In this document: one piece after another, positions 7,432-14,096 of the stretch
How the letters are laid out: the number at the start of each line of letters is the position of its first letter
Numbering within the stretch: position 1 is the first letter of the stretch
DNA from: JBLMZH01 sp050258715
Lineage (GTDB): Bacteria > Patescibacteriota > Doudnabacteria > UBA920 > O2-02-FULL-48-8
Length of the DNA: 17,399 nt
Reading direction: 5' to 3'
Assembly: GCA_050258715.1 (NCBI GenBank)
Contig: JBLMZH010000019.1
Span: 1 to 17,399 of the forward strand
Program-made: the position numbers and the translations under genes
Notes under the pieces: model-generated
The model's database searches: none
The model's input: the letters and a program-made list of their open reading frames with translations, nothing else
What the model was told of the DNA's origin: nothing

Positions 7432-7469
7432 TTGAATCTAACGCTCCCTAACCTTAAGGAATAAGCCAT

Positions 7470-8747
7470 ATGGGACGACCGAAAAAAATCACCCCCACCA
7501 TTGAAAAAGCCCCCTTACATCTTCCGGGCACTTACGATTTGCAGCCGGAACAACAGGCGGCTTTTGCTGCATTTATGGACCGGTTTGTAAACTTTGCACA
7601 TACCTTCGGCTACTCGAGGATGGAAACTCCCAGCCTTGAGAACGCCTCGCTTTACAAATACTGGCAGCAGTCCACCAACCAGCAAGCCGTGACTTTTACC
7701 GACGCCAAGGGAACGGTCATGGCCTTTAAGCCGACCAACCTCTTCGGCTTGGCCCGGGCTTACCTCGAACACCGCTATTTCGAGCGCGAAAAAGTCAGCA
7801 AGTGGTTTTACGCTTCTCCGACCATGGCCGTGGTCAACGGCACCCTCAGACAGACCGACGAACTGGGCTTTCAGATTTTCGGCGAAACCTCGCCGATCGC
7901 GGACGCCCAGGTCATCAACATGGTCATGAAGCTTTTTTTGGACGCAGGGTTCACGGGACTGACTTTGGAGATCAACAATGTCGGCTGCTTGGAATGTCTG
8001 CCGCCGTACCAGGAAGTTCTGACCAACTACTTTAAAGAAAAAAAATACGACCTTTGTGAAAATTGCGTCGAGCTCGTTGATTCCAATCCCGTGGCGATTT
8101 TGGCCTGCAACAATCTGTCTTGCTCGACGGTCTCTTCGGAAGCCCCGGTTTTAGTCGACTACCTTTGTGAAAATTGCCGCCGGCACTTTATCGGGGTTTT
8201 GGAAGGATTGGACGAAGTCGGCATTCCCTATAACTTGAACCAGAAGGTCGTGGGCAAGCCGTGGTCAAGGAAAACCATTTTTGAGATCAAGTATAAGGGC
8301 GAGCAGGGCGAGATGGCTTTGGGCCAGGGCGGACACGCTGACGATGTCATTCAAAGCTTGGGCGGCCTGCCGACCTCGGCTTTGGGATTTCAGACGAGCA
8401 TTGAAACGGTCCTCACTGCCATCAACCTCGCGAACATGAAGATCAGCCCGAGACACAAGGCTGACGTTTTCCTGGTTCCTTTAGGGGATTTGGCCGCCAA
8501 GAAAAGTTTGCGATTGTTTTCTGATCTTTGGAGCGCTAATATTGCAGCTTCGGAATTTATCGGTCCAGGCTCGATCAAGACTCAGCTTAAGCTGGCCGAA
8601 TCAAGCAAGGTCGCTATAGCGCTTATCATCGGACAGAAGGAAGCCCGCGAGGGGACAGTCATTTTGCGCGACGTCCGTTCCGGCATGCAGGAATTGTTTA
8701 CGATCGAAAGAATAATCGAGGAAGTGAAGAAGAGGTTGGGGAAATAA
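7470..8747 (+). CDS. Histidyl-tRNA-synthetase-like protein with degenerate active site
   Basis: The 425-residue protein aligns by eye with bacterial HisRS over its length. It has a class II core (GTYDLQPEQ, 20-28), an insertion with eight cysteines (CLEC 173-176, CENC 196-199, C213, C218, CENC 233-236) as in many HisRSs, and a C-terminal anticodon-binding domain (about 331-425, with IIGQKEAREGTVILRD). The catalytic motifs are lost. RPEGT is replaced by KPTNL (87-91). Motif 2 FR-E is replaced by MAVVN (119-123). The HisA loop RGLDYY is replaced by VGKPWS (261-266). AGGRYD is replaced by GQGGHAD. Motif 3 GLER is replaced by SIET (310-313). It is therefore probably not an active synthetase. HisZ is an alternative, but HisZ normally lacks the C-terminal domain and no his genes are near. 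AAGGA at 7456-7460 is the SD. Confidence 0.85.
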   Translation: MGRPKKITPTIEKAPLHLPGTYDLQPEQQAAFAAFMDRFVNFAHTFGYSRMETPSLENASLYKYWQQSTNQQAVTFTDAKGTVMAFKPTNLFGLARAYLEHRYFEREKVSKWFYASPTMAVVNGTLRQTDELGFQIFGETSPIADAQVINMVMKLFLDAGFTGLTLEINNVGCLECLPPYQEVLTNYFKEKKYDLCENCVELVDSNPVAILACNNLSCSTVSSEAPVLVDYLCENCRRHFIGVLEGLDEVGIPYNLNQKVVGKPWSRKTIFEIKYKGEQGEMALGQGGHADDVIQSLGGLPTSALGFQTSIETVLTAINLANMKISPRHKADVFLVPLGDLAAKKSLRLFSDLWSANIAASEFIGPGSIKTQLKLAESSKVAIALIIGQKEAREGTVILRDVRSGMQELFTIERIIEEVKKRLGK

Positions 8748-8798
8748 TAGATTGTAATAAATAGTAATGTAGTGGTAAGAGATACTAATGAATTGTTT

Positions 8799-8824
8799 AA
8801 CCCCGGGGAAACTCGGGGTTTTAA
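8799..8824 (+). terminator. Probable intrinsic terminator after the HisRS-like gene
   Basis: AACCCCG (8799-8805) pairs with CGGGGTT (8814-8820) around an 8-base loop and is followed by a short TTTT run. The U tract is short, so termination may be partial. Confidence 0.6.
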
Positions 8825-9003
8825 GTTCGAAATTCGAATATCGAAATCCGAAACAATCTCAAATATCAAATATCAATCTTCAAACTGAAAAAGTAAAATG
8901 CAAAATTTTGCATTTTGGACTTTCATTTTGGCTTTTGCCTTTTGATGTTTGAATTATGTATTGGTTTTTTGCCTCGAATTTGGTGCTTCGTGCCTCGGAT
9001 TTG
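8824..9003. repeat. AT-rich fold-back intergenic repeat with a 22-bp perfect palindrome
   Basis: This 180-base stretch has no credible gene. Its centre is a perfect 22-bp palindrome at 8895-8916 (AAAATGCAAAA and its mirror). AAAGT (8890-8894) and ACTTT (8919-8923) extend the stem past a 2-base bulge. The arms carry degenerate short units: TTCGAAATTCGAATATCG and AAATCCG on the left, and TCGAATT (8974-8980), TGCTTCGTGCCTCGG and CGGATTT (8996-9002) on the right, with GTTTGAA (8947-8953) matching TTCAAAC (8879-8885). The whole region can fold back imperfectly. Similar intergenic junk-like repeats are familiar from CPR and Omnitrophota genomes (from memory). Confidence 0.65.
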
Positions 9004-9041
9004 CCTGAATGTAATAGTTGGCGCTCTTTACCACCCTTTTC

Positions 9042-9071
9042 TTGACCTTATCCCTATTTTTATGTTATACA
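9042..9071 (+). promoter_or_regulatory. Strong candidate promoter of rpsU-yqeY
   Basis: TTGACC (9042-9047), an 18-base spacer and TATACA (9066-9071) with an upstream TG one base away (extended -10, TGTTATACA). Transcription would begin near 9078, giving a leader of about 115 bases before rpsU. That leader contains a possible GGCG/CGCC pairing but no clear riboswitch. Confidence 0.65.
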
Positions 9072-9196
9072 ATAGGCAGCTTGATTCCAAACTAACACTT
9101 GAAAAGACAGGGCGGCAAGGTTTTTTATTTCTAAAGCTCGCCTGACTTAAAGAAATTCAGCAGAAAGTTTGGATATATGAAAGAGAGGTGAGAGTT

Positions 9197-9439
9197 TTGG
9201 TAGAAGTTAAACGAAAAGATGGCGAATCTTTTGAGAGCCTGGTCCGCCGATTCAACCGCAAGATCCAGCAGAGCGGCGTTTTAGTGCGCGCCCGCAGGAT
9301 AAGGTTCTTTACTCCGACCAGGTCAAGGAATTTACTCAGAGAAGACGCTTTGCGACGCGCGGAAAACCGCGAGAAGCGCGAAGAGCTTAAAAAAATGGGA
9401 AAGTTGCCTTTCTTCGGCAACAAGTATCGACGCCGATGA
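9197..9439 (+). CDS. rpsU: Small ribosomal subunit protein bS21
   Basis: bS21 sits on the 30S platform near the anti-SD end of 16S rRNA and helps mRNA engagement. The product of about 80 residues begins VEVKRKDGESFESLVRRFNRKIQQSG, the family's N-terminal signature; the rest is Arg/Lys rich (RRAENREKREELKK) and ends in KYRRR. I prefer TTG 9197 as the start because AGGTGA (9186-9191) lies 5 bases upstream and family members begin M-V-E-V. GTG 9188 would add three residues but would overlap that SD. The stop overlaps the yqeY start (ATGA at 9436-9439), so the two are translationally coupled. Confidence 0.93.
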   Translation: MVEVKRKDGESFESLVRRFNRKIQQSGVLVRARRIRFFTPTRSRNLLREDALRRAENREKREELKKMGKLPFFGNKYRRR

Positions 9440-9870
9440 TCTTAGATCTTATCAACAGCGATTTTAAGCAGGCCATGAGGGACAAGAACGAAACTGTCCT
9501 TTCGAGTTTGCGCAACCTCAAGGCCGAACTTTCCAATCTTGAAATCGCCAAGCAGAAACCGCTGACCGAGGAAGACGTTATTTCCGCGGTCAACAAGAAG
9601 ATCAAACAGCATAACGATTCGATTGCGAGCTTTAAGGCCGGGGCAAGAGAAGATTTGGTCGCGCGCGAACAGCAGCAGATGGATGTGCTTAAGAAATATC
9701 AGCCGAAGCAGCTTTCGGAAGAGGAAGTCAAAACCATTGTGCAGGAAGTCGTGGGCAAAATGGGCGGGAAGCCGGAGTTCGGAAAGGTTATGGGAGCGGT
9801 TATGGGCAAGGTCAAAGGTTTGGCTGACGGCAACACGGTATCAGCGGCCGTAAAAAGCGCCCTGTCTTAA
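9436..9870 (+). CDS. yqeY: GatB/YqeY domain protein
   Basis: The 144-residue protein has the YqeY architecture: an N-terminal helical domain (LINSDFKQAMRDKNETVLSSLRNLKAEL, VISAVNKKIKQHNDSI) and a C-terminal GatB-tail-like domain (EVKTIVQEVVGKMGGKPEFGKVMGAVMGKVKGLADGNTV). The second half resembles the tRNA-binding tail of GatB amidotransferase, but stand-alone YqeY has no amidotransferase catalytic part, and its role is not firmly known. Pairing with rpsU is a recurrent bacterial arrangement, and the 4-base ATGA overlap makes co-expression with bS21 very likely. ftsA follows after 67 bases. Confidence 0.92.
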   Translation: MILDLINSDFKQAMRDKNETVLSSLRNLKAELSNLEIAKQKPLTEEDVISAVNKKIKQHNDSIASFKAGAREDLVAREQQQMDVLKKYQPKQLSEEEVKTIVQEVVGKMGGKPEFGKVMGAVMGKVKGLADGNTVSAAVKSALS

Positions 9871-9937
9871 TTATTTCAATTCAATTTTCAATCTCAGGAA
9901 AAATGAAACAAATATTTTCTAAAAACCTGGAGGCTTG

Positions 9938-11185
9938 ATGGCTAAAGAGCAGATCTTTGTCGGACTCGACATCGGGTCCTCCATGGTGCGCGTTGTCATC
10001 GGCAAGCAGGAAACCGAGCTTTCTAACCCGAACATCATAGGCGTTGGGGAAGCGCAGTCGGCCGGGATCAGGCGCGGCGTCATCGTTGACATCGATGAGG
10101 CGGTTTCTTCCATTTCCGAAGCGCTGGAAAAGGCCGAACGCATGACTGGCTTGTCCATCGACCACGCGGTTGTTTCCGTGGGCGGCGCCCAAATCACTTC
10201 CCACGAAAGCCATGGCGTGATCGCGGTCGCCAGAGCCGACGGCGAGATCACGGAAAACGACGTGGTCCGCGTTGTTGATGCATCCCAAGCTATTTCCATC
10301 CCGCCGAACCGCGAAATTCTTCACGTTATTCCAAAGACCTTTACAGTCGACGGTCAAAAGGGGATCAAGGATCCGGTGGGAATGTCGGGAATTCGGCTTG
10401 AGGTGGACAGCCACATCATCCAGGCCTCCGTGCCCTTTATAAAAAATCTTACAAAATGTATATTGCAGGCAGGCCTTGAAATTGATGATCTGGTTTTGGC
10501 CCCTTTGGCCGCAGCGCAGGCTGTATTGACCAAAAAGCAGAAGGAATTGGGCGTGACCGTCATCGATTTGGGCGGCGGGACCACGGGAATGGTGGTATTT
10601 GAGGAAGGTGAACTTCTAAAAAGCACCATTTTGCCGGTCGGTTCCATGCACATTACGAATGACCTGGCCATCGGCCTTCGGACTTCCGTGGATTGCGCGG
10701 AAAAAGTGAAAATCGGGCACGCCTTGGCCGAAGCCCGCGAGGTCAAACGCGACACTGAGATCGACCTTTCCAAGATCGACAAGCAGGAAGAGGGAAGAGT
10801 CGGCTTAAAACATATTGCTGAAATCGTGGAAGCCAGGCTGGAAGAGGTGTTTGAGCTGGTCAACAAGGAGCTCAAGGCCGTGGGCAAGGACGGACAGCTT
10901 CCGGCTGGCGCGGTTTTGACAGGCGGCGGGGCAAAACTTCCCGGAATCATGGAGCTGGCCAAGAAAGAGCTTCGCCTGCCCATCACCATTGGGTTGCCCG
11001 GGCAAGTGGCCACGGTTATCGACCGGGTCAATGACCCGGCGTTCGCCACCGCCGTGGGCTTGGTCATCTGGAGCCAGGAATTCCTGCTCGGCTCGTCCAG
11101 AACCGTCAATAAATTTACGAAAAAAGTTTTAGAGAACGATACCGTGAACAAGGTCCGGTCGTGGTTTAAATCATTTTTGCCTTAA
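9938..11185 (+). CDS. ftsA: Cell division protein FtsA
   Basis: FtsA is the actin-like ATPase that tethers FtsZ filaments to the membrane and recruits the divisome. The 415-residue product has phosphate-1 VGLDIGSS (8-15), the FtsA-specific SHS2 (1C) insertion around VDASQAISIPPNREILHVIPKTFTVDG, phosphate-2 VIDLGGGTTG, the adenosine motif VLTGGGAKLPGI near residue 330, and a C-terminal amphipathic helix (NKVRSWFKSFLP) as membrane anchor. ATG 9938 is chosen over TTG 9935 because GGAGG (9929-9933) is 4 bases before it. ftsZ starts 31 bases after the TAA stop, the classic ftsA-ftsZ pair. A small AATTG-type repeat remnant lies upstream at 9880-9897. Confidence 0.96.
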   Translation: MAKEQIFVGLDIGSSMVRVVIGKQETELSNPNIIGVGEAQSAGIRRGVIVDIDEAVSSISEALEKAERMTGLSIDHAVVSVGGAQITSHESHGVIAVARADGEITENDVVRVVDASQAISIPPNREILHVIPKTFTVDGQKGIKDPVGMSGIRLEVDSHIIQASVPFIKNLTKCILQAGLEIDDLVLAPLAAAQAVLTKKQKELGVTVIDLGGGTTGMVVFEEGELLKSTILPVGSMHITNDLAIGLRTSVDCAEKVKIGHALAEAREVKRDTEIDLSKIDKQEEGRVGLKHIAEIVEARLEEVFELVNKELKAVGKDGQLPAGAVLTGGGAKLPGIMELAKKELRLPITIGLPGQVATVIDRVNDPAFATAVGLVIWSQEFLLGSSRTVNKFTKKVLENDTVNKVRSWFKSFLP

Positions 11186-11216
11186 TCTTGGGATGAATCC
11201 CTCCCATTAACTTCTT

Positions 11217-12362
11217 ATGAAAATCAAATCCATCGAGATCAAACCGAAGATCGAGACGTTTGCCAGGATCAAGGTCATTGGCGTTGGCGGCTCCGGCCAC
11301 AACGCGATCCACCGGATGATGGAGACCGGCATCCACGGGGTGGAATTCGTCGCCATCAACACCGATGCTCAGGCTCTTCACAATTCCCGGGCTGACCAAA
11401 AGATCCACATCGGCAAGACCATTACCAGGGGCTTGGGCGCCGGCATGAACCCGGACATCGGAAGAGCCGCGGCCGAAGAGAACAAGCAGGAAATTTTGGA
11501 TACGATAAGAAACGCCGACATGGTGTTCATCACGGGCGGCCTTGGAGGCGGAACCTGCTCGGGAGCAGCTCCCGTGGTTGCGGAACTGGCCAAGAAAACC
11601 GGGATTTTGACTGTTGCGGTCGTGACCAAGCCGTTCGCTTTTGAAGGCGCCAAGCGCCGCGAGATCGCGGAAAAAGCTTTGGAAGATTTAAAGCACCACG
11701 TGGATACCATCATTGTCATTCCCAACGACCGAATTTTGCAGATCATTGATAAGAAGACTTCGCTGCTCGAGGCGTTTAAGACCGTTGACGATATCCTGAG
11801 ACAGGGCGTGGCCGGCATTTCCGACCTGATCACAACGCCCGGCATGATCAACGTCGATTTTGCGGATGTGAAAGCCATTATGCAGAACGCCGGCTCGGCT
11901 TTGATGGGAGTTGGACGCGCCACGGGCGAAAACCGCGCGCTGGATGCGGCCAAGACCGCGATCAATTCGCCGCTTCTGGACATTTCGATCGACGGGGCCA
12001 AGGGAGTTTTGTTCAACATTACCGGCGGCAAGGATTTGGGCATGTATGAAGTCGATGACGCGGCCAAGTTCATCACCAAGGCCGTTGATCCCGAAGCCAA
12101 GATCATCTTCGGCGCGGTCATTGACGACGGCATGGACGAGGAGATCAAGATCACGGTCATTGCCACGGGTTTTGACGAAAGCTTAAGGCGCCCGGAGATC
12201 GCTTCAATCATCGAAGAGCAGCCTGTCCCCGCACCGGTCGAGGAAGTCAGGCGCCCGATCTACGCTCCGAAGGTCATGGACGAAGACCGCGATTACGATG
12301 AGCCGAAGGACGCCCAGGACGAACTCGAAATCCCGGCATTCATCAGGAAAAAGATCAAATAG
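11217..12362 (+). CDS. ftsZ: Cell division protein FtsZ
   Basis: FtsZ is the tubulin-like GTPase that forms the division ring. The 381 residues include the nucleotide-binding start IKVIGVGGSGHNAI (18-31), the glycine-rich loop, the synergy region with NVDFADV, and a C-terminal conserved peptide, DELEIPAFIRKKIK, for FtsA binding after an acidic, proline-rich linker (about 320-365). The tubulin signature, normally GGGTGTG, reads GGGTCSG here (110-116), with Cys114 and Ser115 in place of Gly and Thr. No SD precedes the ATG; the 31-base gap after ftsA is pyrimidine rich and contains a GGGAT-GA-ATCCC palindrome (11190-11201). A terminator follows the TAG stop. Confidence 0.96.
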   Translation: MKIKSIEIKPKIETFARIKVIGVGGSGHNAIHRMMETGIHGVEFVAINTDAQALHNSRADQKIHIGKTITRGLGAGMNPDIGRAAAEENKQEILDTIRNADMVFITGGLGGGTCSGAAPVVAELAKKTGILTVAVVTKPFAFEGAKRREIAEKALEDLKHHVDTIIVIPNDRILQIIDKKTSLLEAFKTVDDILRQGVAGISDLITTPGMINVDFADVKAIMQNAGSALMGVGRATGENRALDAAKTAINSPLLDISIDGAKGVLFNITGGKDLGMYEVDDAAKFITKAVDPEAKIIFGAVIDDGMDEEIKITVIATGFDESLRRPEIASIIEEQPVPAPVEEVRRPIYAPKVMDEDRDYDEPKDAQDELEIPAFIRKKIK

Positions 12363-12371
12363 AAATTCGCG

Positions 12372-12398
12372 AAGCAGGCTTAAAAGGCCTGCTTTTTT
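12372..12398 (+). terminator. Intrinsic terminator after ftsZ
   Basis: AAGCAGGC (12372-12379) pairs with GCCTGCTT (12387-12394) across a 7-base loop. The stem runs directly into a TTTTTT tract, so it separates ftsA-ftsZ from the pyr unit. Confidence 0.88.
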
Positions 12399-12401
12399 GT
12401 T

Positions 12402-12430
12402 TTGCCCCAAAATGCGAAAATTGCTATTCT
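12402..12430 (+). promoter_or_regulatory. Candidate promoter of pyrF-pyrE (extended -10)
   Basis: TTGCCC (12402-12407), 17 bases, TATTCT (12425-12430), with TGC directly ahead of the -10 (TGCTATTCT). The same pair of elements with an 18-base spacer occurs before purB, which strengthens both calls. Confidence 0.65.
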
Positions 12431-12436
12431 AAGGGG

Positions 12437-12455
12437 CCGGACTTTTCCGGTTTTT
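12437..12455 (+). promoter_or_regulatory. Leader hairpin immediately before the pyrF ribosome-binding site
   Basis: CCGGA (12437-12441) and TCCGG (12446-12450) form a 5-bp stem with loop CTTT, followed by TTTTT and then directly by AAGGAGG (12456-12462). The predicted transcript start falls at about 12436, so the hairpin would be at the very 5' end of the mRNA. It may stabilise the message or work as a short attenuator. Visual evidence only. Confidence 0.4.
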
Positions 12456-12469
12456 AAGGAGGTTGATTG

Positions 12470-13183
12470 ATGCCTTTTGAAGGAGTACCCGCAGATGTTC
12501 CCATCATCGCTCTGGATCGCCTGAGCATCCTCGAGGCGCTCAACATCGTCCAGCTGCTCGGACACCGCATCTATGCGGTCAAGATCCACGACCTGTTCGC
12601 CCACGAAGGCAAGGCAGTCGTGTTCGATCTTCTCGATGCCGGCGCGCCCCGCGTCATGATGGACGCCAAGTGCCACGATATTCCCGAAACGGTCGGCGGC
12701 TGGGCCAAGGCCTACGCCGGAACCGGAGCCCAGATCCTGACCGTGCATTGTGCCGGCGGGGTCGAAATGCTCAAGAAGGCCAAGGACAACTTTCCAGGGC
12801 AGGTCTACGGGATCACGGTTCTGACCTCGCTTTCCGTGCCCGTGGCAGAAGGCCAGATCTTCCGCGAATCCATTCCGCACATGGTCGAGCTGTTCGCGGA
12901 CTGGGCAGTCGAAGCCGGGCTGGATGGCGTGGTCTGCTCGCCGCTCGAGGTCGGCGGATTGTCGAAGGGGTTCGGAGGCAGGCTGAAGTTCATCGTTCCG
13001 GCTACGCGCCTGCCTGATGCCAAGGTTCACGACCAGAAGCGGGTCGCCACCCCCGAAGCCGCGCTCATGGACGGCGCAAGCCATCTCGTCTGGGGCCGCG
13101 CGATCATCAACGCTCCTGACCCGGTGGAGGCGTTCGAGCGCCACATGGAGAACGCCAAGCTCGGGTTCGCCAACATCGCCTAG
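12470..13183 (+). CDS. pyrF: Orotidine 5'-phosphate decarboxylase
   Basis: Catalyses OMP to UMP, the last step of de novo pyrimidine synthesis. The 237-residue TIM barrel shows the family tetrad: K38 in AVKIH, then D65, K67 and D70 in MMDAKCHDIPETV. Other elements are ALD (14-16), VHCAGG (92-97), TVLTSL (116-121), VPATR for the phosphate/base contact, DQKRVATPEAAL and the final WGRAII. ATG 12470 is used rather than TTG 12467 because AAGGAGG (12456-12462) is 7 bases before it. pyrE follows after 16 bases and the pair ends at its own terminator. Codon use favours CTC/CTG and TTC, unlike ftsZ. Confidence 0.93.
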   Translation: MPFEGVPADVPIIALDRLSILEALNIVQLLGHRIYAVKIHDLFAHEGKAVVFDLLDAGAPRVMMDAKCHDIPETVGGWAKAYAGTGAQILTVHCAGGVEMLKKAKDNFPGQVYGITVLTSLSVPVAEGQIFRESIPHMVELFADWAVEAGLDGVVCSPLEVGGLSKGFGGRLKFIVPATRLPDAKVHDQKRVATPEAALMDGASHLVWGRAIINAPDPVEAFERHMENAKLGFANIA

Positions 13184-13199
13184 AAGGGAGAGGCGAGCG

Positions 13200-13937
13200 A
13201 TGAACAAGCTTGTGATCAACCGGATTACGGCCATGCAGACCGATCCCTTGGAACTGCTCCAGGAGCTGAAAGGCTACTACAGTTGTCCCAAGGACCCGGC
13301 CACTGGCCAAAGGCTCGGTCCGCTGGTGGGTTACGCCGGCAAGGACAAGCAGGGCCGCCACTACGTCGGCGACACCTACGCCAACTTCGCCAAGGCCGAA
13401 CCGTATCCGTTCGTTCTCGAGGTCTGGGCGGAAATGCTCAAGGACCGGATCCGGGACCTCGGGGTGGATGTCTTCCTCGGCATGCCCATGGGTTCGATCT
13501 ACTGGTCCATGGCGCTGGCCAGGACCTACTGCACCCAGTGCAGTTTCGCCGAGAAGAAAGTGACCAAGGCAGGCAGCGCAACGGAGAGGGAAGAAGCAAC
13601 TCTCGTTCTCGGACGCCACGAGATCCTGCCCGGCCAGAAAGTGGTGATCTGCGAAGACGTGGTCAACAACTTCTCGACCACGGCCGAAGCGATCCATCTC
13701 ATCAAAGAATCGCAGGGAGTCCCGCTGGCCATCGTTGCCTTGCTTAACCGGTCGGTTCCTCAGCAGAAGGCTTTGCTGGACCTGCCTGTCTATGCCTTGG
13801 TCGAGAAAGAGATCCAGCAGTACGAGCAGGACGACCCATTCGTGGCTCGTGATGTGGCGAAGAACAACGTGGTCTGGAAGGTCAAGCCGGAATGGCATCG
13901 CCTGGATGCGGCCATGAAGGCCCACGCAAACAAGTAG
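13200..13937 (+). CDS. pyrE: Orotate phosphoribosyltransferase-like protein (PyrE)
   Basis: A type I phosphoribosyltransferase fold is visible: a flexible-loop/PPi-loop region GMPMGSIYWSMALA (94-107), a basic catalytic-loop segment AEKKVTKAGSATEREE (117-132), and the PRPP-binding strand-loop VVICEDVVNNFSTT (148-161). Standing right after pyrF, orotate to OMP is the obvious reaction. The 245-residue length is slightly above the usual 180-230. The PRPP loop is odd: E-D-V-V is followed by NNFST where most relatives have T-T-G-G-S. ATG 13200 with AAGGGAGAGG upstream is the start; the open frame extends back to 13017 inside pyrF, but that extension is out-of-frame pyrF sequence. Another PRTase of the same fold cannot be fully excluded. 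Confidence 0.82.
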   Translation: MNKLVINRITAMQTDPLELLQELKGYYSCPKDPATGQRLGPLVGYAGKDKQGRHYVGDTYANFAKAEPYPFVLEVWAEMLKDRIRDLGVDVFLGMPMGSIYWSMALARTYCTQCSFAEKKVTKAGSATEREEATLVLGRHEILPGQKVVICEDVVNNFSTTAEAIHLIKESQGVPLAIVALLNRSVPQQKALLDLPVYALVEKEIQQYEQDDPFVARDVAKNNVVWKVKPEWHRLDAAMKAHANK

Positions 13938-13960
13938 GAGGATAACCGAACAGAGATTCG

Positions 13961-13994
13961 AAGACGCGTTTTGAACAATCAAAGCGCGTCTTTT
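13961..13994 (+). terminator. Intrinsic terminator after pyrE
   Basis: AAGACGCG (13961-13968) pairs with CGCGTCTT (13985-13992). The stem continues through a T-G wobble into TTTGA/TCAAA around loop ACAA, 14 bp in all. The T run is short (TTTT), so some read-through into purB is possible. Confidence 0.85.
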
Positions 13995-13999
13995 CGTAT

Positions 14000-14029
14000 T
14001 TGCCCCCTTTATGAGCGTTCTGCTATTCT
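14000..14029 (+). promoter_or_regulatory. Candidate promoter of purB-purE-purC (extended -10)
   Basis: TTGCCC (14000-14005), 18 bases, TATTCT (14024-14029) with TGC directly ahead, giving TGCTATTCT as before pyrF. The leader is about 60 bases and includes GCCGGC followed by seven Ts, then the AAGGAGG of purB. Confidence 0.65.
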
Positions 14030-14096
14030 TTAGTATCCTGAACCGCCTAGAAACCGTTGAACTGCCGGCTTTTTTTGTGAGACAAGGAGGAGTTTT

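Noticed and set aside
7470..8747. Plain annotation as functional histidine-tRNA ligase (hisS)
   Set aside because: Overall fold matches, but motif 2, HisA and motif 3 arginines are missing, so I do not assign the symbol.
8915..9145. Plus-strand open frame of 76 codons in the intergenic gap
   Set aside because: It is made of repeat sequence and the rpsU promoter/leader and has no SD.
13017..13199. N-terminal extension of pyrE
   Set aside because: It is out-of-frame pyrF sequence. ATG 13200 has an SD and gives the normal PRTase N terminus.
12380..13234. Minus-strand open frame (284 codons) opposite pyrF
   Set aside because: It lies fully over pyrF, which has its complete catalytic tetrad, and runs through the ftsZ terminator.
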